Source: Geodermatophilus sp. DSM 44513
Lineage (GTDB): Bacteria; Actinomycetota; Actinomycetes; Mycobacteriales; Geodermatophilaceae
DNA length: 64,000 bases
Direction: 5' to 3'
Assembly (NCBI RefSeq): GCF_032460525.1
Contig: NZ_CP135963.1
Location: 682,001 to 746,000 of the forward strand
Numbering within the stretch: the stretch's first letter is position 1; each line of letters opens with the position of its first letter. Made by a program: the position numbers and the translations under genes. This document shows positions 1 through 12,003 of the stretch, one piece after another. Below the pieces are notes generated by a model. The model was not told where the DNA came from. It made no database searches and saw only the letters and a program-made list of their open reading frames with translations.

Positions 1-651
1 GGGGTCAACTCCGGGCACGTGGTGGAGACCTCGCTCGGCTACTTCATCAACCCCCTGGTGAGCGTGCTGCTCGGGGTGGTGGTCTTCGCCGAGCGGCTGC
101 GCCGGCTGCAGTGGGTGGCCGTCGGGATCGCCGCCGTCGCGGTGGCCGTGCTGACCGTCGACTACGGCCGGCCGCCGTGGATCGCCCTGTCGCTGGCGGC
201 GACCTTCGGCCTGTACGGGCTGATGAAGAAGCTGGTCCGGGTCGAGGCGGCTCCGGGTCTGTTCGTGGAGACCGCGCTGGTCGTCGTCCCCGCGGTGGTG
301 GTGCTGGCCGTGCTGCACGCCGGCGGCGAGGGGACGGCGGGCACCGCCGGGACCGGCCACCTGCTGCTGCTGGCGAGCGCCGGTGTGGCGACCGCTGTGC
401 CCCTGCTGCTGTTCGCCGGCGCCACCCGGCGCGTCCCGCTGTCCACGGTGGGGCTGCTGCAGTACCTCACCCCGCTCATGCAGCTGGCGATCGGGGTCTT
501 CGTCAACCAGGAGCCCATGCCGCCGGCCCGGCTGGCCGGGTTCGTCATCGTGTGGGTCGCCCTGGCCGTGTTCACCGTCGACGGCCTGCGGACCGCCCGG
601 GACGGCGCCCGTCGGCGGGCGGCGGAGACCGCGCCCGCACCGGCCCGTTGA
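1..651 (+). CDS. rarD: RarD-type EamA permease, 5' truncated by window edge
   Basis: This is the C-terminal two thirds or so of an inner-membrane drug/metabolite transporter of the RarD (EamA) family. The reading frame is open from base 1, so the start lies outside the window. The conserved block TSLGYFINPLVSVLLG, typical of RarD, is at the very beginning, followed by about six hydrophobic segments. The substrate of RarD proteins is not well settled, and the old chloramphenicol-sensitivity label is weak. The stop codon is overlapped by a copy of the GAAGGACC repeat. Family call is confident; substrate is unknown. Confidence 0.88.
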   Translation, partial: GVNSGHVVETSLGYFINPLVSVLLGVVVFAERLRRLQWVAVGIAAVAVAVLTVDYGRPPWIALSLAATFGLYGLMKKLVRVEAAPGLFVETALVVVPAVVVLAVLHAGGEGTAGTAGTGHLLLLASAGVATAVPLLLFAGATRRVPLSTVGLLQYLTPLMQLAIGVFVNQEPMPPARLAGFVIVWVALAVFTVDGLRTARDGARRRAAETAPAPAR

Positions 652-743
652 AGGACCCCCTCGCCCCCCGCCACTCGCAGGCTCGCGCCAGGCCCCGTCC
701 AGAGGCTCGCTGCGAGCGTGCGAGCGGTGAGGGGGACGGGGTC
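650..743. repeat. GAAGGACC-family repeat, composite copy (A1+A2)
   Basis: Two members of the window-wide repeat are fused here. Bases 650-690 are the 5' half of a copy in + orientation, starting inside the rarD stop codon (TGAAGGACC). Bases 691-743 are a nearly full copy in the opposite orientation, with outer arms GGCCCCGTCC and GGACGGGGTC that can pair over 10 bp. The opposite copy lacks the terminal CCTTC seen at 59948-60004. Such a junction suggests recombination between copies. The inner hairpin could end rarD transcription. Confidence 0.7.
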
Positions 744-838
744 ATCATGCCCACGAGGGGGCCGCACGGCGGCCGGGTGGCCCGGGGATGTCGGTGGGCG
801 GGTCTAGCGTCGGTGCCGTCCCCGAGGAAGGAAGTCCC

Positions 839-1207
839 GTGTCCGCCGAACCAGCTCCCGCGGTCTCCCCGCCGGGGGGCGAGGTGCCCCGTCCCCCCGC
901 CGCCGAGCCGCCGCCCGCGCCCGTCCCCGAGCCGGCCATCCGTCCCGGTGGCCTGACCCGCCGCGAGCACGAGGTGCTCGCCTTCGAGCGGCAGTGGTGG
1001 CGCCGGCCCGGCGCCAAGGAGACGGCCATCCGCGACCGCTTCGGCCTGGCGCCGATCCGCTATTACCAGGCGCTCAACGCCCTGGTCGACCGGCCGGCGG
1101 CGCTGGAGGTCGACCCCCTGCTGGTGCGCCGGCTGCGGCGGCTGCGCGCCGCGCGCGGGCAGCGGCGAACCTCGCAGATCCTGGGCAACGGGGGCCGCGG
1201 CATCTAG
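839..1207 (+). CDS. DUF3263 family protein
   Basis: A small actinobacterial protein of unknown function. Residues from about 40 on carry the DUF3263 signature: LTRREHEVLAFERQWW, then KETAIRDRFGLAPIRYYQALN, which reads like a helix-turn-helix fold, and a basic C-terminal end. The first 35 residues are rich in Pro and Ala. I chose GTG 839 over an ATG at 788 because AGGAAGG lies 6-7 bases upstream and a TAGCGT -10-like hexamer at 804-809 would put the transcript start after 788. It precedes a LytR_C gene, the same pairing as Rv0430-Rv0431 in M. tuberculosis (from memory). A DNA-binding role is inference from the fold. Confidence 0.82.
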   Translation: MSAEPAPAVSPPGGEVPRPPAAEPPPAPVPEPAIRPGGLTRREHEVLAFERQWWRRPGAKETAIRDRFGLAPIRYYQALNALVDRPAALEVDPLLVRRLRRLRAARGQRRTSQILGNGGRGI

Positions 1208-1230
1208 ATTTGCTCACCGTGGGCAGGCAC

Positions 1231-2973
1231 ATGGCATCAGGCGGTGACGGACCGGACGCCGCGATCACCCCTGTCCCGCACGGTCGTCGTCGCACCGACG
1301 GGCCGCCCAGCCCGGTCCCGCCCGGCCTGAGCGACCACCCCACCACCCCCGGCCCCAGCCGCGCGGACCGCCGGCGCGACGGTCTGCTCGAGGCCGGCGA
1401 GGACCCGGGTCGCCGGCGTCCCCCGCCGGGCCGGCCGTCCCCGCCCGCCGCCGCACCCCGTGCCGGCGCGCCCGCGCGCCCCGCCGCGCCGGCCGCCCCC
1501 CAGGCTGTCGTCGGCGCCCGGGCCGGCGGGACCGGCCGGCCCGGCGCGGGGGCCACCCGCGTCGCCGCCCCCCCGGCGGCTGCCGCCGCCCGCACGGCGG
1601 CACCCGCCCCGCCCGTGCGCGCTCCCGCGCCCCAGGCGGTGCGCGCGGTGGCGCCCGCCCCACCGCGCCCCGTACCGGCGCCGGTCCCGGCCCGACCCTC
1701 GCCGGCCCCCGTCGCCGTCCCGGCCCGCCCCTCCCCGTCCCCGGCGGGCGCCCGCGCCGCGGAGCCGCCGCGGACCCGCGTGCGGCTCCCGGTCCCGCCG
1801 TCCGCCGCGGCCACCCCGGCGCCGGCCCCCGTGGCCGGCCCGCGCACCACCGTCGCCCCCTTCCAGGCCGTGCCCGCTCCCGACCCCGGCGACGGGCCGC
1901 CGGCACAGGCGCCGACCCCGACGCCTCGCCGCCGCGCCGCGGACCGGGTCCGTCCGGTGCCCGCCGCACCGGTGCCGGCCGAGGAACCGGCCCGTGCCGC
2001 CGGACCGGAGCCGGCCGTGGTCCCGGTCCACGGCGCGGCCCCCGGCTACGGCGACTGGACCAGCCCCTGGCGGACCCGCGCCGACCCCGCGCCGGCCACC
2101 ACGGCCATCCCCGACCGCGCGCCGGCCGGTGCCTCCCGCGCGGCCGCGCCGGCCACCGAGGCGATCCCCGACCGCACACCCGCCTGGTACGACGACACGG
2201 ACGACGACACGGACGAGGACACGGGCGAGGACACGGACGACGACCGGTACGCCGACGACGCCCCGTACACCGGCGAGGACCGGTACGCCGAGGAGGACGC
2301 GTACGGGCCGGACGACCCCGACGAGGAGGACGGCCGCGGACCGGACACCGGCAGCTCCACCGGGGTCGTCGGCGGCCGCGCCTCGTTCCGCGCCGAGCGC
2401 CAGGCGGCCGAGGTCGAGCGGCTGCGCGCGGTCCGCGAGGAGGCCGGTCGCGGACCGGGCGTGCGCCGCGCCGCGGTGGGCCTGCTCGCCGTGGCCGTCG
2501 TCGCCCTCGTGGTGCTCGGCGTCTACTCCTTCGCCTCGCCCGAGGTGCAGGGGGCCGCCGGCAGCACCCCGGACGCGCCGGCCCCGACGTCGCCCGCGCC
2601 CGCCGTCCCGACCTCGGTGCTGCCGCCGCTGGACGTCGACCCCCTGCCGGCCCCCGACGCCGCGGCCGTCGCGCCGGTGCGCGTCCCGGTGACCGTGCTC
2701 AACGCCACCGGGGTCTCCGGCCTGGCCGGCGACGTCTCCGCCGAGCTGGCCGCCGGGGGGTGGGAGCCCGGTGTCATCAGCGAGTACCAGGGCGCCGACG
2801 TCGCCACCACCACCGTCTACTACACCTCCGGTGACCAGACGCAGTACGACGCCGCGGTGCAGCTCACCCAGCAGTACCCGCAGATCACCGGGCCCGCCGT
2901 GCGGTTCTTCGACGTCCCGGACGCCCCGGATCCCGGGCTCGTGGTCGTCACCACCGGCGAGTGGCTGCCCTGA
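1231..2973 (+). CDS. LytR C-terminal domain membrane protein (VirR-like)
   Basis: A 580-residue protein with a long cytoplasmic N-terminal part rich in Pro, Ala and Arg (about residues 1-320), an acidic Asp/Thr/Glu stretch with DDDTDEDTGEDTDDD-type repeats (about 325-385), one transmembrane helix near 414-433 (AVGLLAVAVVALVVLGVYSF) and an extracellular LytR_C domain at about 488-580 (VPVTVLNATGVSGLAGD). The order DUF3263 then LytR_C matches Rv0430-Rv0431, where the latter is VirR, linked to envelope integrity and vesicle release. A role at the envelope is inferred from that. Start ATG 1231 has GGGCAGG just upstream; GTG 1219 is an alternative. Confidence 0.8.
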   Translation: MASGGDGPDAAITPVPHGRRRTDGPPSPVPPGLSDHPTTPGPSRADRRRDGLLEAGEDPGRRRPPPGRPSPPAAAPRAGAPARPAAPAAPQAVVGARAGGTGRPGAGATRVAAPPAAAAARTAAPAPPVRAPAPQAVRAVAPAPPRPVPAPVPARPSPAPVAVPARPSPSPAGARAAEPPRTRVRLPVPPSAAATPAPAPVAGPRTTVAPFQAVPAPDPGDGPPAQAPTPTPRRRAADRVRPVPAAPVPAEEPARAAGPEPAVVPVHGAAPGYGDWTSPWRTRADPAPATTAIPDRAPAGASRAAAPATEAIPDRTPAWYDDTDDDTDEDTGEDTDDDRYADDAPYTGEDRYAEEDAYGPDDPDEEDGRGPDTGSSTGVVGGRASFRAERQAAEVERLRAVREEAGRGPGVRRAAVGLLAVAVVALVVLGVYSFASPEVQGAAGSTPDAPAPTSPAPAVPTSVLPPLDVDPLPAPDAAAVAPVRVPVTVLNATGVSGLAGDVSAELAAGGWEPGVISEYQGADVATTTVYYTSGDQTQYDAAVQLTQQYPQITGPAVRFFDVPDAPDPGLVVVTTGEWLP

Positions 2974-5921
2974 GCCGGCTCGACACCCCGCCCGGACACC
3001 TCCGGAACACACGGGCGTCGCCGTCCGTTGGCGGCTCCGTGCGTCCCGTCCGCGGGCCCGTGCGTCCCCGCCCGCGCCCCGGCGCCCGTGCGACGTCCGC
3101 CGCCTCGCTCCTGCTCCTCGTCCTCGTCCTCACCGGCTCCCTCCCCGCGGCCCCCGCCGCCGCCGCCGAGGACGTCACCACCGAGGACGCGCGGATCGGC
3201 GTCGGCGAGGGTGACCGCGCCGCGGAGCTGGACACCACCCTGTACCTGCCGGCCTCCGGCGAGCCGGCGCCGGCGGTCCTGCTCGCCCACGGCTTCGGCG
3301 GCAGCAAGCGGTCGGTCGCCGACGACGCCCGCGACCTGGCCGGCCGCGGCTACGTCGTGCTCACCTGGTCCGCGCGCGGCTTCGGGGAGAGCACCGGGCG
3401 GATCGGGCTCAACGACCCGAGTGCCGAGGTGGCCGACGTCTCCGTGCTGCTGGACCGGCTCGCCGCGCGCGACGACGTCGTGCTCGACGCCGACGGCGAC
3501 CCGCGGGTCGGCGTCGCGGGGGCCTCCTACGGCGGGGCGCTGTCCCTGCTCGCGGCCGGCTACGACGACCGGGTCGACGCCATCGCCCCGCAGATCACCT
3601 GGCACTCGCTGACCGCCGCGCTGTTCCCCTCCCAGGTGGGGGAGCCGGCCGCGGACACCGTGGCCGCCACCCCGCAGGCCGACGAGGGCGGGGTCTACAA
3701 GCGGCTGTGGTCCGGCCTGTTCTTCGGCGTCGGCTCGGCGCCCTCCGGCGGTCTGCTCGGTGCCCTGGGCGGCGGGGGCGGCGGCGTGCCGTCGGCCGCC
3801 GACCTGCCCGCCGCGCTGGGCTCGGTGGACCCGGCGACGGTGGACCCGCAGGCGGTGGAGCAGCTGCTCACCTGCGGCCGCTTCACCGCCGAGGTCTGCG
3901 CGGCCTACCAGTCCGCCGCCTCCACCGGCACGCTGACCCCCGAGGTCGCCGCCGTGCTCGACCGGAGCAGCCCGGCGACGGTCCTGGACCGGATCGACGC
4001 GCCCACGCTGCTGGTGCAGGGCACCCAGGACTCGCTGTTCGGCCTCGGCCAGGCCGACGCCAACGCCCGCGGCATCGCCGCCGACGGCACCCCGGTCAAG
4101 GTCGTCTGGTACGCCGGCGGGCACGACGCGCAGGCCTCCGAGGGCACCACCGCGGACCTGCGCGACCAGGTCGCCGGCTGGTTCGACTGGCACCTGCGGG
4201 GCCAGGGCGAGGACCCGGGCACCGGCTTCGAGTTCCCCGCCCCGACCGGCGTCACCGCGGGGGTCGGCACCGTGCAGGGCGGCAGCCGCACCGTGACCAC
4301 CCCGGCCTACCCCGGCCTGGCCGGCACCGGGGCCGCGCAGCGCAGCCCGGTGACCGTCGAGGGGCCGCTGCAACCGGTGGTCACCCCGGCCGGGGGCACG
4401 CCGGCCGCGATCACCGTCGTCCCCGGCCTCGGCTCGCTGGCCTCCGCGCTGGCCGGCAGCGCCGTCGAGATCCCCGGCCAGTTCGCCGCGTTCGACAGCC
4501 AGCCGCTCGGCGAGGCCGTCGAGGTGGTCGGCGCCTCGACGATCGACCTCGCCGTCGCCTCGCCCGGCGGCACGGCCACCCTGTTCGCCAAGCTCTACGA
4601 CGTCGCCCCCGACGGGTCGACGACCCTGCCCGCCGGCCAGGTCGCCCCCCTGGCGCTGAGCGGGCTGTCGGCCGACCCGACCTCACCCACCACGGTCGGG
4701 GTGACCCTGCCCGGGATCGTGCACCGGTTCGAGGCCGGGCACACCATGCGGGTGGTGGTCTCCTCCACCGACCAGGCCTATGCGCTGCCGGCCGAGGCCG
4801 GGGTCTACTCCGTCGCCCTGGCCACGGGCGGGGACGCCGCGGCGCTCGCCGTCCCGACGGTCGACGGGCGCAGCGAGTCCGCCGGCGGGACCTCCCGCTG
4901 GTGGGTGCTGCTGGGCGTCGTCCTCGCCCTGGGCCTGCTCGGCTGGCTGGCCGCCGTCCTGTGGGGCCGCCGGGCCCGGGCGCGGGTGTCCCGGGTGGAG
5001 CCCGACGGCGAGGACGTGCCGCTGCGCTTCACCGGCGTGACCAAGGCCTACAAGGACGGCTTCGTCGCCGTCCGGGACCTGTCCTTCGAGGTGCGGCGCG
5101 GGCAGGTCCTCGGCCTGCTCGGCCCCAACGGCGCGGGCAAGACGACGTCGCTGCGCATGCTCATGGGCCTGATCGCGCCGACCGACGGGCAGATCACCGT
5201 GTTCGGCCACGAGATCCGCCCCGGTGCGCCGGTGCTGTCCCGGCTCGGCTCCTTCGTCGAGGGCACCGGCCTGCAGCCGCACCTGTCCGGCCGCGACAAC
5301 CTGCGGCTGTACTGGGCCGCGACCGGCCGCCCCGCCGCGGACGCGCACATGGAGGAGGCCATCGCCGTCGCCGGTCTCGGCGCGGCGCTGGACCGGCCGG
5401 TGCGCCGCTACAGCCAGGGCATGCGCCAGCGGGTGGCCATTGCCCAGGCCATGCTCGGCCTGCCCGACCTGCTGGTCCTCGACGAGCCGACCAACGGGCT
5501 GGACCCGCCGCAGATCCACGCGATGCGCGAGGTGCTGCGCTCCTACGCCGCGACCGGCCGCACGGTGATCGTGTCCAGCCACCTGCTCAGCGAGATCGAG
5601 CAGACCTGCAGCCACGTCGTCGTCATGGCCAAGGGGCAGAAGATCGCCCAGGGCACGGTCGAGGAGATCGTCGGCACCGGCGGGTCGGTGCTCGTCGACC
5701 TCGCCGACGACGCCGACACCGACCGCGCGGTCGCCGTCCTGGAGGGGCTGCCCGGGGTGGCGGTGGAGCGCACCGACGAGGGGCTGGTCGCCGACCTGGA
5801 CGGCACCAGCCGCGCGCGGGCGCTGCACGCGCTGGTGGCCGCCGACGTCTCGGTGCAGGCCTTCACACCGCGCCGCCGCCTGGAGGACGCGTTCCTGGCA
5901 CTGGTGGGGGAGGAAGCGTGA
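2961..5921 (+). CDS. Fusion: exported alpha/beta hydrolase (X-Pro peptidase-like) + TM helix + ABC ATPase
   Basis: One 986-residue chain carries two modules. An N-terminal hydrophobic segment (about 47-65) looks like a signal or anchor. Residues about 75-420 form an alpha/beta hydrolase with an HGFGG loop at 110, nucleophile in GASYGG (Ser189), and likely Asp357 (QGTQD) and His388 (AGGHD). A beta-rich region as in S15/CocE enzymes follows to about 635. A transmembrane helix at about 646-668 leads to an ABC ATPase: Walker A GPNGAGKTT from 721, signature YSQGM at 817, Walker B LLVLDEP near 836-842. The topology places the hydrolase outside and the ATPase inside. The next gene, overlapping by 4 bp, is the permease. 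GTG 2961 overlaps the previous gene by 13 bp; GTG 3039 or 3060 are possible. Substrate is unknown. Confidence 0.85.
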   Translation: MAALSRLDTPPGHLRNTRASPSVGGSVRPVRGPVRPRPRPGARATSAASLLLLVLVLTGSLPAAPAAAAEDVTTEDARIGVGEGDRAAELDTTLYLPASGEPAPAVLLAHGFGGSKRSVADDARDLAGRGYVVLTWSARGFGESTGRIGLNDPSAEVADVSVLLDRLAARDDVVLDADGDPRVGVAGASYGGALSLLAAGYDDRVDAIAPQITWHSLTAALFPSQVGEPAADTVAATPQADEGGVYKRLWSGLFFGVGSAPSGGLLGALGGGGGGVPSAADLPAALGSVDPATVDPQAVEQLLTCGRFTAEVCAAYQSAASTGTLTPEVAAVLDRSSPATVLDRIDAPTLLVQGTQDSLFGLGQADANARGIAADGTPVKVVWYAGGHDAQASEGTTADLRDQVAGWFDWHLRGQGEDPGTGFEFPAPTGVTAGVGTVQGGSRTVTTPAYPGLAGTGAAQRSPVTVEGPLQPVVTPAGGTPAAITVVPGLGSLASALAGSAVEIPGQFAAFDSQPLGEAVEVVGASTIDLAVASPGGTATLFAKLYDVAPDGSTTLPAGQVAPLALSGLSADPTSPTTVGVTLPGIVHRFEAGHTMRVVVSSTDQAYALPAEAGVYSVALATGGDAAALAVPTVDGRSESAGGTSRWWVLLGVVLALGLLGWLAAVLWGRRARARVSRVEPDGEDVPLRFTGVTKAYKDGFVAVRDLSFEVRRGQVLGLLGPNGAGKTTSLRMLMGLIAPTDGQITVFGHEIRPGAPVLSRLGSFVEGTGLQPHLSGRDNLRLYWAATGRPAADAHMEEAIAVAGLGAALDRPVRRYSQGMRQRVAIAQAMLGLPDLLVLDEPTNGLDPPQIHAMREVLRSYAATGRTVIVSSHLLSEIEQTCSHVVVMAKGQKIAQGTVEEIVGTGGSVLVDLADDADTDRAVAVLEGLPGVAVERTDEGLVADLDGTSRARALHALVAADVSVQAFTPRRRLEDAFLALVGEEA

Positions 5922-6787
5922 CGACCGGACACGTGCAGCCGACCGGGGCCGTCGCGGGCTACCGGCCCGGGCGCACCCTGCGGCTGTCGGTCGAGCTGCG
6001 CCGGCAGTTCAAGCGGCGGCGCACCCTCGGCGTGCTCGCGCTCATGGTGGCGCTGCCGCTGATCCTCATCGGCGCCCTGCAGCTGGGCGGCGCGGAGGAG
6101 GCGGAGGAGAACGCGCGGATCAACCTGGTCGACGTCGCCACCTCCAGCGGCCTGAACTTCACGCTGTTCGTGCTGTTCGCGACGACGAGCTTCTTCCTGG
6201 TCGTCGTCTACGCGCTGTTCTTCGGCGACACGGTGGCCAGCGAGGCCCAGTGGGGGTCGCTGCGCTACACCCTGGCCACCCCGGTGCCGCGGATGCGGCT
6301 GCTCCGGCAGAAGTGGCTGGCCGCGTTCGTGCTGTCGGTCGGTGCACTGCTCGCCATCGTCACGACCGCGCTGGTCGCCGGCGGGATCGCCTTCGGCTTC
6401 GGCCCGGTGCAGACCCCGGTGGGGGTGACCCTCGGTCAGGCCGACGCGCTGCTGCGGCTGGCCGGCATGGTCGGCTACCTCGCCGTGCACCTGCTCGTCG
6501 TCGGGGCTCTGGCGTTCTGGCTGTCCACGATCACCGACGCACCGCTGGCCGCGGTCGGCGGGGCGGTGTTCACCATGTTCGTCTTCGCCATCCTCGACCA
6601 GGTGGAGCAGCTGGGCGCGATCCGCGACTACTTCCCGACCGCGGAGGAGTTCGCCTGGACCGACCTGCTGCAGACCCCCGTCGACTCCGGCGACCTGTTC
6701 CGCGGCGTCGTCCAGTCGCTGGTCTACGCCGCCGTCTTCACCGCGCTTGGCTTCCGCCACTTCGCCCGCCGCGACGTGACGTCGTAG
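5918..6787 (+). CDS. ABC-2 type permease, partner of the hydrolase-ATPase fusion
   Basis: A 289-residue membrane protein with about six hydrophobic segments (near residues 38-58, 82-108, 133-157, 180-205, 212-232 and 262-280). The N-terminal region before the first helix (LRLSVELRRQFKRRRTLGVL) and the large loop after it are usual for ABC-2 permeases. The start GTG overlaps the stop of the fusion gene (GTGA), indicating translational coupling and a shared complex. The motif ASEAQWGSLRYTLATPVPR after the third helix is typical of this class. The gene ends inside a 20-bp perfect inverted repeat shared with the convergent gene. The transported molecule cannot be read from sequence. Confidence 0.85.
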   Translation: MTTGHVQPTGAVAGYRPGRTLRLSVELRRQFKRRRTLGVLALMVALPLILIGALQLGGAEEAEENARINLVDVATSSGLNFTLFVLFATTSFFLVVVYALFFGDTVASEAQWGSLRYTLATPVPRMRLLRQKWLAAFVLSVGALLAIVTTALVAGGIAFGFGPVQTPVGVTLGQADALLRLAGMVGYLAVHLLVVGALAFWLSTITDAPLAAVGGAVFTMFVFAILDQVEQLGAIRDYFPTAEEFAWTDLLQTPVDSGDLFRGVVQSLVYAAVFTALGFRHFARRDVTS

Positions 6788-6834
6788 TCGGAGTCGCCCG
6801 GTGACGGTTCCCGCCACCGGGCGACTCCGACTAC
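6784..6834. terminator. Bidirectional terminator: 20-bp perfect inverted repeat between converging genes
   Basis: Arms 6784-6803 and 6815-6834 are perfectly complementary over 20 bases with an 11-base loop. The left arm begins in the codon before the permease stop, and the right arm covers the end of the HAD gene. It would terminate both convergent transcripts. There is no T-run, as is common in high-GC actinobacteria. Confidence 0.8.
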
Positions 6835-7652
6835 AGGCTGGCGCGGACGGCCTGGGCCCAGCCCTCGCCCATCGCGGCGTCGGTCACCGTCACGTTGGGG
6901 ACGGCGGCCAGCAGGTCGGCCATCCCTTCCACCCCGGCCCCGTTGGCGGTGATCCACAGCCGGTCGACCGCCGGCGCCATCTCCAGGTCGCTGACGCTGT
7001 CGCCGATCGCCACCGCGTCGGCCGGGGTCAGCCCGCGCCGCTGCAGGTCCCAGGCGATGGCCGCGCCCTTGGTGATCCCGCGCGGCATCAGGTGGTACAC
7101 CCGCGGCGGCGCCTCGGCGGGGGCCAGCGTCGTGCGGGCCGTGCGCGGCAGCGCGCCGTTGTCCTTGAGGGTGAGCCAGCCCAGCCCGCGCTCGGCCAGC
7201 CAGGCGTCCACCGCGAGCGGGTCGAGGCGGCCGCGCAGCAGGGCGTCGGTCTCGTGGGTGGCGTGCCAGGGCGCGTGCCACTCGACCCGGCCGGGGTGCT
7301 CGGCGACCAGGGCGTCGACCACCCCGAGCTCGGCCATCACCGCCATCGGCGCGCGTCCGGCGTGCTCGGGGGGCAGGGCACCGGTCAGCCGGTGGGTCTG
7401 CCGGGCGGCGTCCCAGCTGATGGTGGCCCCCAGCTCGGCGATGGCGCCGTCGGCGGCGAAGATCCGGGCCGCCTCCACCACCTGCTCGAAGGTGCGCCCG
7501 CTCACCAGCACCAGGGCGACGCCGGCGCGGTGCAGCTCCAGCAGGGTGGCCGCCGGGTCGGCGGTCAGCTCGCGGCCCTCGGTGTGCCAGAACGAGCCGC
7601 GCGGCCCGACCATCGTGCCGTCCAGGTCGGTGTAGACGACGCGCGTGCTCAC
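6831..7652 (-). CDS. HAD-IIB family phosphatase (sucrose/mannosyl-phosphoglycerate phosphatase-like)
   Basis: A 273-residue haloacid dehalogenase superfamily hydrolase. Motif I is YTDLDGTMV close to the N-terminus, motif II is LVSGRTFEQV, the conserved lysine is in GITKGAAIAWDLQRRG, and motif IV is IGDSVSDLEMAPAVD. The C2B-type cap between motifs II and III is the class that contains mannosyl-3-phosphoglycerate, sucrose and trehalose phosphatases. A sugar or glycolytic phosphate substrate is likely, but the exact one is open. I chose GTG 7652 because the DLDGT strand begins a few residues later; an ATG 63 bases upstream adds an Arg/Gly-rich stretch. It is divergent from thrC. Confidence 0.8.
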   Translation of the reverse strand: MSTRVVYTDLDGTMVGPRGSFWHTEGRELTADPAATLLELHRAGVALVLVSGRTFEQVVEAARIFAADGAIAELGATISWDAARQTHRLTGALPPEHAGRAPMAVMAELGVVDALVAEHPGRVEWHAPWHATHETDALLRGRLDPLAVDAWLAERGLGWLTLKDNGALPRTARTTLAPAEAPPRVYHLMPRGITKGAAIAWDLQRRGLTPADAVAIGDSVSDLEMAPAVDRLWITANGAGVEGMADLLAAVPNVTVTDAAMGEGWAQAVRASL

Positions 7653-7714
7653 CGGCCCATCCTGGCCCCGACCGCGCCGGGGTCGGCCACCTGGGTAGAG
7701 TCCGTCGCGTTCCA

Positions 7715-7841
7715 CTCATCCAGAGGGGCAGAGGGACACGGCCCGCTGAAGCCCCGGCAACCGCCACCGAGCGCACGCACTCGGCGGGAGGTGCCAATTC
7801 CGTCCCGCGCGGCTCGACGGCCCGACGCGGGGAAGATGAGG
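7715..7841 (+). promoter_or_regulatory. SAM-I (S-box) riboswitch upstream of thrC
   Basis: The conserved S-box landmarks are all present in order: AGAGGGACACGGCCC, GCTGAAGCCCCGGCAACC, the P3 hairpin ACCGAG...CTCGG(C), AGGTGCCAATTCC, a P4 stem CCCGCG/CGCGGG, and GAAGATGAG. Helix P1 pairs CTCATC (7715-7720) with GATGAG (7835-7840). The 3' strand of P1 runs directly into the Shine-Dalgarno AGGAGG (7839-7844) of thrC, so SAM binding would hide part of the ribosome binding site. A TAGAGT -10-like hexamer lies at 7696-7701. This indicates translational control by SAM. Confidence 0.9.
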
Positions 7842-7847
7842 AGGTAG

Positions 7848-11870
<4,023 letters not shown>

Positions 11871-11871
11871 C

Positions 11872-11947
11872 GAAGGACCCCTCCACCCCCCAGGCCTCGC
11901 GAGCTCGGCCTGGGACCCTGCGGAGGGGCCGTTCCAAAACGTCACCT
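11872..11947 (+). repeat. GAAGGACC-family repeat (copy C)
   Basis: Starts two bases after the groEL stop (TAACGAAGGACC). The stem GGACCCCTCC pairs with GGAGGGGCC, with inner arms CAGGC(C)/GGCCTG. The tail GTTCCAAAACGTCACC matches the tails of copies D and F. Likely part of the groEL mRNA 3' end. Confidence 0.8.
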
Positions 11948-11982
11948 ACAGGGGCGGTCCCGCATCGCGGGGCCGCCCCTGT
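11948..11982 (+). terminator. Terminator hairpin after groEL
   Basis: ACAGGGGCGG and CCGCCCCTGT pair, with an inner CCCGC/GCGGG continuation around a three-base loop. It follows copy C of the repeat and lies before the convergent zwf end. Confidence 0.75.
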
Positions 11983-12003
11983 GGTGTCCGGGCGTCCCCG
12001 AGG

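Noticed and set aside
162..767. Long antisense ORFs opposite most genes
   Set aside because: They lack start signals and family motifs and arise from the strong GC bias at third codon positions.
2961..5921. Fusion as a sequencing frameshift artefact joining two genes
   Set aside because: Both domains are in one uninterrupted frame, joined by a plausible transmembrane helix that gives a consistent topology; there is no stop or start signal between them.
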